Part shown: positions 1 through 7,998 of the stretch, piece after piece
How positions within the stretch are numbered: position 1 is the stretch's first letter
How the letters are laid out: the number at the start of each line of letters is the position of its first letter
Made by a program: the position numbers and the translations under genes
NCBI RefSeq assembly: GCF_009932475.1
Contig: NZ_BJOV01000005.1
Coordinates: 2,232,001-2,296,000 of the forward strand
DNA: 64,000 nucleotides
Direction: 5' to 3'
DNA from: Gordonia spumicola
Lineage (GTDB): Bacteria > Actinomycetota > Actinomycetes > Mycobacteriales > Mycobacteriaceae
Notes under the pieces: generated by a model
The model's database searches: none
What the model saw: the letters and a program-made list of their open reading frames with translations, nothing else
What the model was told of the DNA's origin: nothing

Positions 1-2
1 TC

Positions 3-731
3 TCCTCGTGGGACCTCGCCGTCGGCAAACTCCTCGGGTCGTGGACCGCGTCCCTCGCGATGATCGGCGTATCGCTCCCCTACCTGGTGTGGGGCGTGTT
101 CTCCAGCCCCGCGTCGATCGCCGCCGGCGTGCTCGCCGTGATCGTCGTAGCCGTCATGATGCTCGCCTACTGCGCGATCGGGCTCGGCTTCTCGTCACTG
201 ACGACCCGCCCGGCCGCGTCGGCGATGCTGACCCAGGCGATGGTCCTGCTGCTGCTCATCGGGCTGCCGATCGGATTCGGCATCACCTACCCGGTCACCG
301 CACGGACGACGACGGTCGGCGTCGCACGAAACGACGTCTACATGGGCGAATGCCGCGTCGAGCAGAAGGAGAAGGAGTTCTACCACACCGAGTACACGTG
401 GTGGATGCTCGCGCCGAACCCCGTCCTCATCGTCTCCGACGTGATCGCGGGCGGCGTCGACGGCGCCAGGACCGGCGACGCACCCGGTGCATCCGGCTTC
501 TTCGCCCTCCTGCAGTCCGCCGCACGGACGGGACCGGACACCACCGATCAGACCTGCCCGCGACCGGTCTACGGCGAACCGGCGTCACACCGCGAGTACC
601 GGAACATCGGCCGGTCCTGGTTCATCGGTCTGCTGATGACGCTCCTGCTCGGCGCGGGGGGACTTGCCGTCGCCGCACGACGCCTGCGGGTGCCCGCCCG
701 GAAACTCGCGAGAGGAGTGCGGATCGCATGA
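3..731 (+). CDS. ABC-2 type transporter permease, C-terminal part (5' end outside window)
   Basis: The open frame runs in from the window edge, so the true start is not visible; the first internal ATG is at 60. The visible 242 residues hold hydrophobic spans near the start (SLPYLVWGVF), then a long span ending in AVMMLAYCAIGLGFSSLTT, another (AMVLLLLIGLPIGFG), a polar extracytoplasmic loop of roughly 100 residues and a last span near the C terminus. The order of spans and the 'GLGFSSLTTRP' segment fit the membrane half of an ABC-2 exporter; the ATPase would be expected upstream. The stop overlaps the next gene start (ATGA), so the two are probably cotranscribed. Substrate unknown. Confidence 0.75.
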   Translation, partial: SSWDLAVGKLLGSWTASLAMIGVSLPYLVWGVFSSPASIAAGVLAVIVVAVMMLAYCAIGLGFSSLTTRPAASAMLTQAMVLLLLIGLPIGFGITYPVTARTTTVGVARNDVYMGECRVEQKEKEFYHTEYTWWMLAPNPVLIVSDVIAGGVDGARTGDAPGASGFFALLQSAARTGPDTTDQTCPRPVYGEPASHREYRNIGRSWFIGLLMTLLLGAGGLAVAARRLRVPARKLARGVRIA

Positions 732-1069
732 GCATCACCGTCGCCCGCGTCTACGACCCGCCCACCGCCGACCGGGTGTTCGTCGACAGATTGTGGCCGC
801 GCGGCATCCGCAAGGACGATCCCCGGATCGGCCGGTGGGTCAAAGACGTGACACCGTCGAACGAATTGCGTGCCTGGTACCACGCACACCGAGATCGATA
901 CGACGATTTCGTCGCCCGCTACCGGGACGAGCTGGCCGAGCCCCCGGCGGCCGCGGCCCTCGCCGAACTACGGGCACTGGCCGACACGGGCCACGTCGAA
1001 CTCGCGACGGCCGCGAAGGACGTCGAGCATTCGCACGTGCCGGTCATCGTCGCCGAACTCACGCGCTGA
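728..1069 (+). CDS. DUF488 family protein
   Basis: A 113-residue protein starting with MSITVARVYD and carrying the family's 'VDRLWPRGIRK' segment near residue 22 and 'HSHVPVI' near the end, typical of small DUF488 proteins. The biochemical role of the family is not established. It overlaps the permease stop by four bases, implying translational coupling. Its last 11 bases overlap the end of the convergent TetR gene, so the two 3' ends are antisense to each other. Confidence 0.8.
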   Translation: MSITVARVYDPPTADRVFVDRLWPRGIRKDDPRIGRWVKDVTPSNELRAWYHAHRDRYDDFVARYRDELAEPPAAAALAELRALADTGHVELATAAKDVEHSHVPVIVAELTR

Positions 1070-1610
1070 CGACTCCGAGCAGAGCGCCGCACGCCTGCCG
1101 GACCTTCTCCGCATCGGGCTCCTCGCCGCTGATCACCGTCGCGTAGACGAAGGTCTCGGTGATGCGCACGAGGATCAAGGCCAGGTCGGGTACGGGAAGC
1201 GGCGGCACCATCGAGCCCGCGGCGATCTCCTCCGCGATCACCTCGGCGATCCGTTCGATGATCCGCGGCTGCACACCGCCCTCGTGCGTCATCATCAGGC
1301 GCAACGCACGCTCGGGCTCCCGGTTCAAGAACGTCCGGATGTAGTCGGCGCTGTTGGCGCGCGCAGCGAATCCGACCATCACCTCGGTGAGACGCCGCGC
1401 GCCGCTTCCCGTGGCACCGCGGATCGCCGCCTCCATCGACATCGAGGTGAGATTCCAGATCACTTCGGCGAGCAGCCCGTCGCGCCCGTGGAATCGGCGG
1501 TAGACGGTGCTGCGGTTCACGCCCGACGCGGCCGCGATCTCGCCGACCTCGATCCGCTCACCCGCGATGAACCGCTGCGTCGCCAACGCGATCACATCTT
1601 CGGACGACAC
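1059..1610 (-). CDS. TetR/AcrR family transcriptional regulator (QsdR-like)
   Basis: A 183-residue protein with an N-terminal helix-turn-helix (about residues 20-45, 'EIAAASGVNRSTVYRRFHGR') and a C-terminal ligand-binding part containing 'VMVGFAARANSADYIRTFLN', reminiscent of the QsdR group. It is divergent from the acyl-CoA ligase gene at 1765, with 154 bases between starts that contain two inverted repeats. The likely role is repression of itself and the ligase; the ligand would be an acyl-CoA or similar, by inference from context only. Confidence 0.8.
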   Translation of the reverse strand: MSSEDVIALATQRFIAGERIEVGEIAAASGVNRSTVYRRFHGRDGLLAEVIWNLTSMSMEAAIRGATGSGARRLTEVMVGFAARANSADYIRTFLNREPERALRLMMTHEGGVQPRIIERIAEVIAEEIAAGSMVPPLPVPDLALILVRITETFVYATVISGEEPDAEKVRQACGALLGVVSA

Positions 1611-1632
1611 GGGCGAATCCCTTCATAGTGGA

Positions 1633-1657
1633 TGCACCATTGTCTAGAAATGATGCA
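1633..1657. promoter_or_regulatory. Candidate TetR operator
   Basis: Imperfect inverted repeat with 9-base arms (TGCACCATT and AATGATGCA, one mismatch) and a 7-base spacer. It lies 23 bases upstream of the divergent TetR start and 108 bases before the ligase start. Size and symmetry are typical of TetR-family operators; binding is inferred. Confidence 0.5.
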
Positions 1658-1663
1658 TTCGTC

Positions 1664-1688
1664 TCGGCTAGTCTAGGAAACTAGCCGA
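1664..1688. promoter_or_regulatory. Second inverted repeat in the TetR/ligase intergenic region
   Basis: Perfect 9-base arms (TCGGCTAGT and ACTAGCCGA) separated by 7 bases, with the same 25-base total span as the repeat at 1633 but a different sequence. It could bind a second regulator, form an RNA hairpin in the ligase leader, or be an alternative operator. Confidence 0.45.
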
Positions 1689-1764
1689 CGGCGGCGTGAA
1701 TCCGCTCACTTTTCGGCGAACGTATGGTCCGGCCCATCCGGACGGCGATTGAAGGAGACCACTC

Positions 1765-3411
1765 TTGATCCAGACCACGATGCAGCGCGGCGCACTCACG
1801 ATTCCGAGCCTCGTCGAGTACAGCCGCCGCATGTTCCCCGAAGCGTCGATCCAGACGTGGACCGGCGACTCGCTGCGCTCCCAGTCGTTCGCGGAGATCG
1901 CCGACACCGGAGCCAAGATCGCGAACGCGCTCACCAAGCTCGGCGTGCAGCGCGGCGACCGGGTCGCCACGTTCATGTGGAACAACAACGAGCACCAGGC
2001 CCTGTACGCGGGCGTCCCGTCGATGGGCGCCGTCCTGCACACCCTGAACCTGCGTCTCTCGCCGGAGCAGGCCGTCTTCATCATCAACCACGCCGACGAC
2101 AAGGTGATCTTCGTCGACGCCACCGTCGCGCCGATGCTCGGCCAGTACCTGCAGGGCACGCCGAACGTGCAGCACGTCGTGGTGGTCAACGGCCCCGCCG
2201 AGGCGATCGCCGCGCCCGAGGGCATCACCGTCCACCAGTTCGACGACCTGATCTCCGACGAGGCGACCACGTTCGCGTGGCCGGACGTCGACGAGAACGA
2301 CGCCGCCGTCATGTGTTACACGTCGGGCACCACGGGCGACCCGAAGGGCGTCGTCTACTCGCACCGCAGCATCTACCTGCACTCCTTGATCGTCACCACG
2401 ACGATGGGCATGCGCTTGTCGAACGCCGACTCGATGCTCGCCATCGTCCCGATGTTCCACGTCATGTCGTGGGGTCTGCCCTACGCCGCCATGATGTGCG
2501 GCGCGACGCTGATCATGCCCGACCGTTTCCTGCAGCCCGAGCCGCTGCTGGCGATCATGGACGCCGCCAAGCCCACGCTGGCCGCCGCCGTGCCCACCAT
2601 CTGGGCGGGCGTCTCGGCGATGCTCGACGCGAAGCCGCAGGACATCAGCCACCTGCGCGAGGTGGTCGTCGGTGGCGCCACGGTCCCGCCGTCGATGATC
2701 AAGAAGTTCGACGACTACGGTGTCACGATCATCCACGCCTGGGGCATGACGGAGACGTCGCCGCTGGGCACCGTCGCCCGCCCGCCGGCCGGCGCCACCG
2801 AGGAGAACGAGTTCTCGTACCGCGTCACGCAGGGCCGTTTCCCGTCGCCGGTCGCCGCCCGACTGATCGGCGACGACGGATCCGAGCAGCCGTGGGACGG
2901 CGAGTCCGCAGGCGAACTCGAGGTGTCGGGCCCGTGGATCACGGGCGCGTACTACGACCCGGCAGGCAACGTGACCGACGAGTCGAAGTTCCATGACGGC
3001 TGGCTGCGCACCGGCGACGTCGCCACGGTCACCCCGGACGGCTTCATGACGATCGTCGACCGCGCCAAGGACATGATCAAGACCGGCGGCGAGTGGATCT
3101 CGTCCGTCGAGCTCGAGAGCATCATCGCGTCCAACCCGGCGATCGTCGAGGCGACCGTCGTCGGTGTCCCGGACAAGAAGTGGGACGAGCGTCCGTTCGT
3201 TCTCGCCGTCGTCCGCTCCGAGGACGACGCCGACATCGAGGCGCACAAGAAGTTCCTCGAGGACCGCGTCCCGAAGTGGCAGATCCCCGAGCGGTGGTCG
3301 TTCGTCACCGAGGTCCCGAAGACCTCGGTCGGCAAGTTCGACAAGAAGCGTGTCCGCAAGGAGTACGCGGAGGGCGACTACACCGTGCTCGGCGACCCCG
3401 AACAGAACTGA
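1765..3411 (+). CDS. Fatty-acyl-CoA synthetase (AlkK-like AMP-forming ligase)
   Basis: A 548-residue member of the adenylate-forming family. It has the P-loop-like motif YTSGTTGDPKG at 185-195, the 'HAWGMTETSPLG' adenine-binding motif, 'WLRTGDVA' and a C-terminal catalytic lysine region ('PKTSVGKFDKKR'). It activates a medium- or long-chain fatty acid to acyl-CoA with ATP, in the cytoplasm. TTG at 1765 is chosen because AGGAG lies 7 bases upstream; ATG at 1780 is an alternative that loses five residues. Regulation by the divergent TetR protein is likely. Chain-length preference cannot be read from the sequence. Confidence 0.9.
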   Translation: MIQTTMQRGALTIPSLVEYSRRMFPEASIQTWTGDSLRSQSFAEIADTGAKIANALTKLGVQRGDRVATFMWNNNEHQALYAGVPSMGAVLHTLNLRLSPEQAVFIINHADDKVIFVDATVAPMLGQYLQGTPNVQHVVVVNGPAEAIAAPEGITVHQFDDLISDEATTFAWPDVDENDAAVMCYTSGTTGDPKGVVYSHRSIYLHSLIVTTTMGMRLSNADSMLAIVPMFHVMSWGLPYAAMMCGATLIMPDRFLQPEPLLAIMDAAKPTLAAAVPTIWAGVSAMLDAKPQDISHLREVVVGGATVPPSMIKKFDDYGVTIIHAWGMTETSPLGTVARPPAGATEENEFSYRVTQGRFPSPVAARLIGDDGSEQPWDGESAGELEVSGPWITGAYYDPAGNVTDESKFHDGWLRTGDVATVTPDGFMTIVDRAKDMIKTGGEWISSVELESIIASNPAIVEATVVGVPDKKWDERPFVLAVVRSEDDADIEAHKKFLEDRVPKWQIPERWSFVTEVPKTSVGKFDKKRVRKEYAEGDYTVLGDPEQN

Positions 3412-3478
3412 GAAGCCCCTCAGGTTGACCGGGTACCGTCGCGTTCGCGGCACAACGCCCATCTGAGAGGAGAACTAC

Positions 3479-3565
3479 ATGTTCGACCAGGCACTGTGGA
3501 ACGCGATCAACTCCAACGACGGACTGTTCGGCGTACTAGCATTGATCTTCTCCGGTATCAAGTAA
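3479..3565 (+). CDS. 28-residue small protein A, homologous to the one at 4766
   Basis: ATG at 3479 sits 5 bases behind a strong AGGAGA and opens a 28-codon frame ending in TAA, followed 15 bases later by a strong terminator. The peptide starts MFDQALWNAI and ends ALIFSGIK. It is hydrophobic and probably forms an amphipathic or membrane helix. Ungapped alignment to the 28-residue peptide at 4766 gives 13 identical positions (M1, D3, Q4, L6, W7, I10, S12, N13, F17, L20, F24, S25, G26) plus several conservative ones, which argues strongly that both are real genes. I do not recognise the family. Confidence 0.75.
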   Translation: MFDQALWNAINSNDGLFGVLALIFSGIK

Positions 3566-3580
3566 CACCACGTCACCGCG

Positions 3581-3616
3581 CGGCCCCCGCACCCGTCTTC
3601 ACGGGCGCGGGGGCCG
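3581..3616 (+). terminator. Rho-independent-type terminator after small protein A
   Basis: 15-base arms (3581-3595 and 3602-3616, 14 of 15 pairing) around a 6-base loop, GC-rich, right after the small-protein stop. It has no T-run, as is common in high-GC actinobacteria. Confidence 0.75.
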
Positions 3617-3676
3617 TCGGCGTCTACCGCCCCGTCGTCGGCGAGCCGCTCCCGTCGGCCGACTAAGCTCTCCTGT

Positions 3677-4702
3677 GTGAGCCGCGGGAAGAAACTGACA
3701 CTGACGGCGATCGGCACGGTCATCGCACTCGTGGTCGGCGTCACCGTGTGGATCCTCGTGGCGAACGACTTCAAGTTTCACGAGGAACGAGTCACCATTC
3801 CGGGTCCGCGTGGCGAACTGCACGCGGTCCTCGCCCGGCCGGCCGACACCGGCGGACCGTACGGCCTCGTCGTGTTCGTCCACGGCGACGGCCCGGCGAA
3901 CGCCAACCGCGACGACACGTACAAGCCGCTGTGGGACGCCTTCGCCAAGGCCGGGTTCGCGAGCCTGTCGTGGGACAAACCCGGCGTCGACGGAGCTCCG
4001 GGCGACTGGGAGTCGCAGTCCATGCACGACCGCGCCGCCGAGGTGGATGCGGCGATAGCGTGGGCGCACACCAGGAGCGACATCGACACCACCCGCATCG
4101 GGGCGTGGGGCGTCGGTCAGGCCGGATGGGTACTGCCCGAGGTCGCGCACGCGCGCCCCGATCTGCGCTTCATGATCCTCGTCGGACCGGCCGTGAACTG
4201 GCTCAGACAAGGCGAGTTCGCGCTCCGGACCGAACTGCGGGCCGACGGTGCGACGCCCGAACGCATCGCGGACCAGATGGCCCGTCGAACCAAGCGCATC
4301 GCGCTCCTGCGTGCCGGGGCCGACTACGCGGCCTACCTGAAGTCCGGCGTCGACGACGAGCCGATGTCCGAAGCGAGGTGGGGATTCGAGTCACGGAACT
4401 TCCGCGCCGACTCGACCGCCGATCTCGCCACTGTGTCGATTCCGACCCTTCTCGTGCTCGGCGGCCGGGACCGCGATGTGGACGTCGCCGAGACCGAACG
4501 CGTGTATCGGGCGACGATGCCGCCCGGCACGTTGACCGTCAAAGACGTTCCCGACGGGACGCACAGCATGACCCGGAACGACATCGAGTACCACCCGGAT
4601 GGATTGCAGGCTTTCGGACGGTCGATCTTCGCCCCGAGGTCCATATATGTGCCCGGTTACCTCGATGCCCTCCGAGTGTTCGCCAAGCGGCAGACCGAAT
4701 GA
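3677..4702 (+). CDS. Membrane-anchored alpha/beta-hydrolase fold protein with Gly at the nucleophile position
   Basis: A 341-residue protein from GTG 3677. One N-terminal hydrophobic span (about 8-29) should anchor it with the hydrolase domain outside. The fold is seen in 'VVFVHGDGP' (oxyanion region, 66-73), 'AWGVGQAGW' (143-151), 'LVLGGRDRDV' (acid) and 'PDGTHSM' (histidine). Related hydrolases have G-x-S-Q-G-G at the elbow; here codon 147 is GGT (Gly) where Ser is expected, so the usual triad looks incomplete. It could be a pseudo-enzyme with a binding or scaffold role, or use another residue. It lies between two homologous 28-residue peptides. Confidence 0.75.
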   Translation: MSRGKKLTLTAIGTVIALVVGVTVWILVANDFKFHEERVTIPGPRGELHAVLARPADTGGPYGLVVFVHGDGPANANRDDTYKPLWDAFAKAGFASLSWDKPGVDGAPGDWESQSMHDRAAEVDAAIAWAHTRSDIDTTRIGAWGVGQAGWVLPEVAHARPDLRFMILVGPAVNWLRQGEFALRTELRADGATPERIADQMARRTKRIALLRAGADYAAYLKSGVDDEPMSEARWGFESRNFRADSTADLATVSIPTLLVLGGRDRDVDVAETERVYRATMPPGTLTVKDVPDGTHSMTRNDIEYHPDGLQAFGRSIFAPRSIYVPGYLDALRVFAKRQTE

Positions 4703-4765
4703 TGCGGATGTCCGATACTGTCGTCACGGCAGTAAACCAAACGGACCAATAGGAAGTAGGTCGCC

Positions 4766-4852
4766 ATGATCGATCAGTGGCTGTGGAGCACGATTCAGAG
4801 CAACCCGTACATCTTCGAGGCGCTTCGGCACGTCTTCTCGGGCGTCCAGTAG
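4766..4852 (+). CDS. 28-residue small protein B, paralogue of the one at 3479
   Basis: ATG at 4766 lies 5 bases behind a purine-rich AGGAAGTAGG and opens a 28-codon frame ending in TAG. The peptide starts MIDQWLWSTI and ends HVFSGVQ. Length is identical to small protein A and 13 of 28 positions match without gaps. A terminator follows 13 bases after the stop. Its position after the hydrolase gene suggests the two peptides and the hydrolase form one functional locus. Possible roles are a mycomembrane pore-forming peptide of PorA/PorH size, a signalling or toxin-like peptide, or a membrane subunit; none is shown by the sequence. Confidence 0.75.
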   Translation: MIDQWLWSTIQSNPYIFEALRHVFSGVQ

Positions 4853-4865
4853 CGACCACGATTCC

Positions 4866-4897
4866 GCGCCCCCGATCCGCCCAGCGGTCGGGGGCGC
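4866..4897 (+). terminator. Terminator after small protein B
   Basis: Perfect 10-base arms (GCGCCCCCGA and TCGGGGGCGC) around a 12-base loop that can itself pair further. It ends the small protein B transcript. Confidence 0.7.
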
Positions 4898-4925
4898 CGT
4901 CGTACCCGGGGACCCGACGAGAAAA

Positions 4926-4955
4926 GCCCCTCACCTGCCGGAACAGGTGAGGGGC
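4926..4955 (-). terminator. tmRNA terminator
   Basis: Perfect 12-base arms around a 6-base loop (CCGGAA on the plus strand), followed on the minus strand by TTTT (4922-4925). It lies 7 bases past the mature tmRNA 3' end. Confidence 0.85.
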
Positions 4956-4961
4956 CTCGAG

Positions 4962-5331
4962 TGGAGCCGCCGGGAATTGAACCCGGGTCCTCCGTCACGT
5001 CGATGGGGCTTCTCCGTGTGCAGTCCGCTGTGTCTCTACTCGGATCTCCCGGTCTCACGAACAAGCCGAGATGACGATCCCAGTCGCTGTTTGTTGTCCT
5101 GTCGTCGTCCGCGACCGGCGACGGCAGTGAGTTCCCTAGCTGATGCCGGCATCCGGTTCCGGGAACTTAGAACCGGGCCGACAGACTAGCCTCGCTGATC
5201 AGGCAGCGAGTGCGTAGTCGCGCTGATTGGTATCGGCGCTTAATTGGTTGCTGCGACGCTTACGGTGGTCTCTAGCCTGCACCGACACGCTTCCCCCACC
5301 TTGGTGCACGTAGTCGAAACCGATCGGCCCC
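4962..5331 (-). ncRNA. ssrA: tmRNA (transfer-messenger RNA)
   Basis: Read on the minus strand, the 5' end GGGGCCGATCGG followed by TTTCGAC is the classic tmRNA start. The 3' tRNA-like part ends in a T arm (GGGTTCAATTCCCG) and CGGCTCC, which pairs with GGGGCCG to close the acceptor stem with one G-U. CCA is not encoded. The tag reading frame is at 5199-5237 and encodes ADTNQRDYALAA then TGA, with the LAA degron end. It rescues stalled ribosomes together with SmpB, whose gene starts the block just upstream. Total length of about 370 bases is normal. Confidence 0.95.
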
Positions 5332-5393
5332 TTGGCGGTGTCCCCCGTTTCCGGCGGACATCTAATAGTAACCAACCCGACGAGAAGAATCAT

Positions 5394-5405
5394 CCCGATA
5401 TCGGG
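5394..5405. repeat. 12-base perfect palindrome between smpB and ssrA
   Basis: CCCGATATCGGG lies 10 bases past the smpB stop and about 60 bases before the tmRNA 5' end. It may be a weak smpB terminator or a regulatory site in the ssrA promoter region; nothing further supports either. Confidence 0.3.
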
Positions 5406-5415
5406 TCGGCCGATC

Positions 5416-5889
5416 TCACATGCCCTTGACCCGCCGCCCGATGGTGCGTTCCACCTCGCGTTTGGCGGTGCGCTCGGCGATGTCGCGGCGCTTGTCGTGC
5501 GCCTGCTTGCCGCGCGCCAGCGCCAGTTCGAGCTTGGCGTGCCCATCGGAGAAGTACATCTGCAACGGGACGAGCGTCAGGTTGCCGTCCCGGATCTTCC
5601 CGATCAGGTTGTCGATCTCACGACGGTGCAGCAGCAGCTTCCGCTTGCGGCGAGGCGCATGATTGGTCCACGTGCCGCTGCCGTACTCGGCGATGTGCAG
5701 ACCGTTGATCCACACCTCGCCGTCGTCGATCGTCGCGAACGCGTCGACCAACGACGCCTTCCCCTCACGCAGCGCCTTCACCTCGGTGCCCTGCAGCACC
5801 ATGCCGGCCTCGTACGTGTCCAGGATGGTGTACAAGTGCCGAGCTTTGCGGTTGGTGGCGATCACCGCTTTGCCCTTCTCCCTAGGCAC
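5416..5889 (-). CDS. smpB: SsrA-binding protein SmpB
   Basis: 157 residues, normal for SmpB. It has the '[17 protein letters not shown]' core near residue 32, '[17 protein letters not shown]' and a basic C-terminal tail ('[20 protein letters not shown]') that enters the empty decoding centre. It binds tmRNA and delivers it to stalled ribosomes. GTG 5889 is chosen because AGGAGG lies 6 bases upstream. It follows ftsX by 24 bases and precedes ssrA, the order seen in mycobacteria. Confidence 0.97.
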   Translation of the reverse strand: MPREKGKAVIATNRKARHLYTILDTYEAGMVLQGTEVKALREGKASLVDAFATIDDGEVWINGLHIAEYGSGTWTNHAPRRKRKLLLHRREIDNLIGKIRDGNLTLVPLQMYFSDGHAKLELALARGKQAHDKRRDIAERTAKREVERTIGRRVKGM

Positions 5890-5913
5890 GATTCACCTCC
5901 TGAATACTCGTGC

Positions 5914-6819
5914 TCATTCTCGAACGTAGACGCGCAGCGTGCCGTAGGCGGTCACACTCGCCAGAACGATGCCGGAGAGGATGAGCCACGGCGAGACGAA
6001 CCACACGTCGGACGTGGTTATGCGCGCCAGGATGTTCACACCGTAGAGGTCTTCGAGCGCTTTGTCGAAGAAGAATATCTTCGCGAGGAAGAGACCGCCG
6101 ATCGCGAGCAGCGCGCCGACGACCGCCGCCACCACCGCTTCCAGCAGGAACGGCAACTGCGTGTACCAGCGCGTGGCGCCGACCAGGCGCATGATCGACA
6201 CCTCCGTCCGTCTGGTGAAGGCCGCGATCTGGACGGTGTTGACGATCAACATGATCGCGGCGACCGCCAGCACCGCTGCTATCGCGAACGCGGCGTTCCG
6301 CGCGCCGTCGAGCACGCTGAAGATGCGTTTGACGAGGTCGCGCTGGTCGAGGACGCCGTCGACGCCCTCCGCCCTCGAGTACTTGTCGAGCACCTCGCCG
6401 AATCGGCTCGGGTCGTCCATCCGCACACGCAGCGCACCCTGGTACGCCTCCTTGCGGATGAAGTCGGCGAGTTCGGGAGAGTCCTTCTCCCACGACGCCT
6501 TGGCCGTCTTGAAAGCCTGGTCCTGGCTGATGAACGTGACCGACCCGACTCCGGGCTCGGCCTCCAGGTTCGCCCGCAGGGTGGTGCACGGCGCGGCCAG
6601 GCAGTTGGGGTCGGCCTTGGTGACGGCGTCGTTGATGAAGAACTGCATCTCGACCCTGTCGAGGAAGATCTTCTGACTCTTGTCGGCCATCTGGATCACC
6701 AGCATGCCGCCGCCGAGCATGCCGAGGGTGATCGCCGTGGTCAAGATCATGGCGACCGTCATGGTGATGTTCTGGCGGAGTCCGCTGAAGACCTCGCGGA
6801 TGATGAAATTCGCACGCAT
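5914..6819 (-). CDS. ftsX: Cell division protein FtsX
   Basis: 301 residues from ATG 6819 (MRANFIIREV). An upstream in-frame start at 6879 would add 20 polar residues and overlap ftsE. N-terminal cytoplasmic stretch, first membrane span ('AMILTTAITLGMLGGGML'), an extracellular loop of roughly 120 residues, then three spans including 'AIAAVLAVAAIMLIVNTVQ', with the 'RLVGATRWYTQLPFLLEA' coupling segment between. It forms the FtsEX complex, which activates a peptidoglycan hydrolase at the septum. The gene lies 28 bases after ftsE. Confidence 0.95.
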   Translation of the reverse strand: MRANFIIREVFSGLRQNITMTVAMILTTAITLGMLGGGMLVIQMADKSQKIFLDRVEMQFFINDAVTKADPNCLAAPCTTLRANLEAEPGVGSVTFISQDQAFKTAKASWEKDSPELADFIRKEAYQGALRVRMDDPSRFGEVLDKYSRAEGVDGVLDQRDLVKRIFSVLDGARNAAFAIAAVLAVAAIMLIVNTVQIAAFTRRTEVSIMRLVGATRWYTQLPFLLEAVVAAVVGALLAIGGLFLAKIFFFDKALEDLYGVNILARITTSDVWFVSPWLILSGIVLASVTAYGTLRVYVRE

Positions 6820-6847
6820 GAGCTGCTTGTCTCTCTTTCTCTGCGGC

Positions 6848-7534
6848 TCAGCCGATGCCGTACACGCCGTACTCGTCATTGCGGACGAGCGAACCGTTGT
6901 GGAATTCGACCACCCGGCGGCGCATCGAATCGACGATGTGGCGGTCGTGGGTCGCCATGACGACAGTCGTTCCGCCGCGGTTCACGCGGTCGAGGACGTC
7001 GACGATCCCCTCGCTGGTCTCCGGGTCGAGGTTGCCGGTCGGCTCGTCCGCGAGCAGCACGGCGGGCCGGTTGACGATCGCCCTGGCGATCGCGACCCGC
7101 TGCATCTCGCCGCCGGACAGTTCGCGCGGCATGCGGTCGGCCTTGCCCGCGAGACCGACGTATTCGAGGGTCTCCGGGACGGCCTCGCGGATCGTCGACG
7201 CGGGCTTGCCGATCACCTGCAGCGCGAACGCCACATTGTCGGCGACCGTCTTCTGCTGGAGGAGGCGGAAGTCCTGAAACACGCAGCCGATGGACTGGCG
7301 CAGCCTCGGCACCTGACGACCTCGCAGCTTGTTGACGTGATAGTCGCCGACCCAGGTGTCGCCCGAGGTCTGCTTGTCCTCTTTCAGCAGGAGCCGGAAG
7401 AACGTCGACTTGCCCGACCCGGAGGGGCCGATGAGGAACGCGAACTCTCCCTTGTCGATCTCCAGCGTCAGGTTCGACAACGCGGGTCTCGTCGACTTCG
7501 CGTACTGCATCGTCACATTCGACAGCTTGATCAC
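6848..7534 (-). CDS. ftsE: Cell division ATP-binding protein FtsE
   Basis: 228 residues from GTG 7534 ([10 protein letters not shown]). Walker A is '[11 protein letters not shown]', the signature is '[14 protein letters not shown]' and Walker B with switch is '[12 protein letters not shown]', then 'MATHDRHIV'. It is the ATPase partner of FtsX. Length matches the family (about 229), so the long upstream in-frame extension to 7867 is rejected as chance open frame. The ribosome-binding site is weak, which makes the exact start slightly uncertain. Confidence 0.95.
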   Translation of the reverse strand: MIKLSNVTMQYAKSTRPALSNLTLEIDKGEFAFLIGPSGSGKSTFFRLLLKEDKQTSGDTWVGDYHVNKLRGRQVPRLRQSIGCVFQDFRLLQQKTVADNVAFALQVIGKPASTIREAVPETLEYVGLAGKADRMPRELSGGEMQRVAIARAIVNRPAVLLADEPTGNLDPETSEGIVDVLDRVNRGGTTVVMATHDRHIVDSMRRRVVEFHNGSLVRNDEYGVYGIG

Positions 7535-7563
7535 GCTGTCCAAGTGTACTGACACTCGCGCGG

Positions 7564-7998
7564 TCAGCGTTCCGTGCTGCGTTCGGGTGTCGTGCTCGCG
7601 GCGCCGGGCCGTTCGACGGTCTCGCTGGTCACGGTGGTCTCGGCCGGCGCGGTCTCGCGACCGGGGACCGACGTCGGGGTGTCCTCGACGGTGGACGTCT
7701 GAGTCGTGGACGTCGCCGTCGGCGTGGTGGTGGTCGTCGTCTCGCGGGTCGGTTCGACGGTCCGCCGCGCGGGCTGCTGGTCGTCGGTGACCTGCGTCGA
7801 CGTCCGCGGCGGCGTCGGATCGTAGTGTTCGGACGAGAACCCGAAGAAGGCGAGCAGGCCGAACCACAGGACGATCAGCACGACGGTCGTCGTCCGGATA
7901 CGCGTGTGGTAGACGTGCCGGACGGTCGCGAACATCCGCTGCCCGCGGGTCGGCGGAACGACGACCGGGTTGGGGCCGCTGAGGGTCGGTTCGGTCAT
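7564..7998 (-). CDS. Single-pass membrane protein with Thr/Ser-rich tail
   Basis: 144 residues. An N-terminal cytoplasmic part of about 35 residues is followed by one membrane span ('[17 protein letters not shown]', about 38-54) and then a low-complexity tail rich in Thr, Ser, Glu and Pro, probably extracytoplasmic and possibly glycosylated or wall-spanning. Its start overlaps the mscS stop by four bases, so expression is coupled to mscS and ftsEX. In M. tuberculosis a small uncharacterised protein gene occupies the same place between mscS-like and ftsE genes. No function can be assigned. Confidence 0.75.
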   Translation of the reverse strand: MTEPTLSGPNPVVVPPTRGQRMFATVRHVYHTRIRTTTVVLIVLWFGLLAFFGFSSEHYDPTPPRTSTQVTDDQQPARRTVEPTRETTTTTTPTATSTTQTSTVEDTPTSVPGRETAPAETTVTSETVERPGAASTTPERSTER

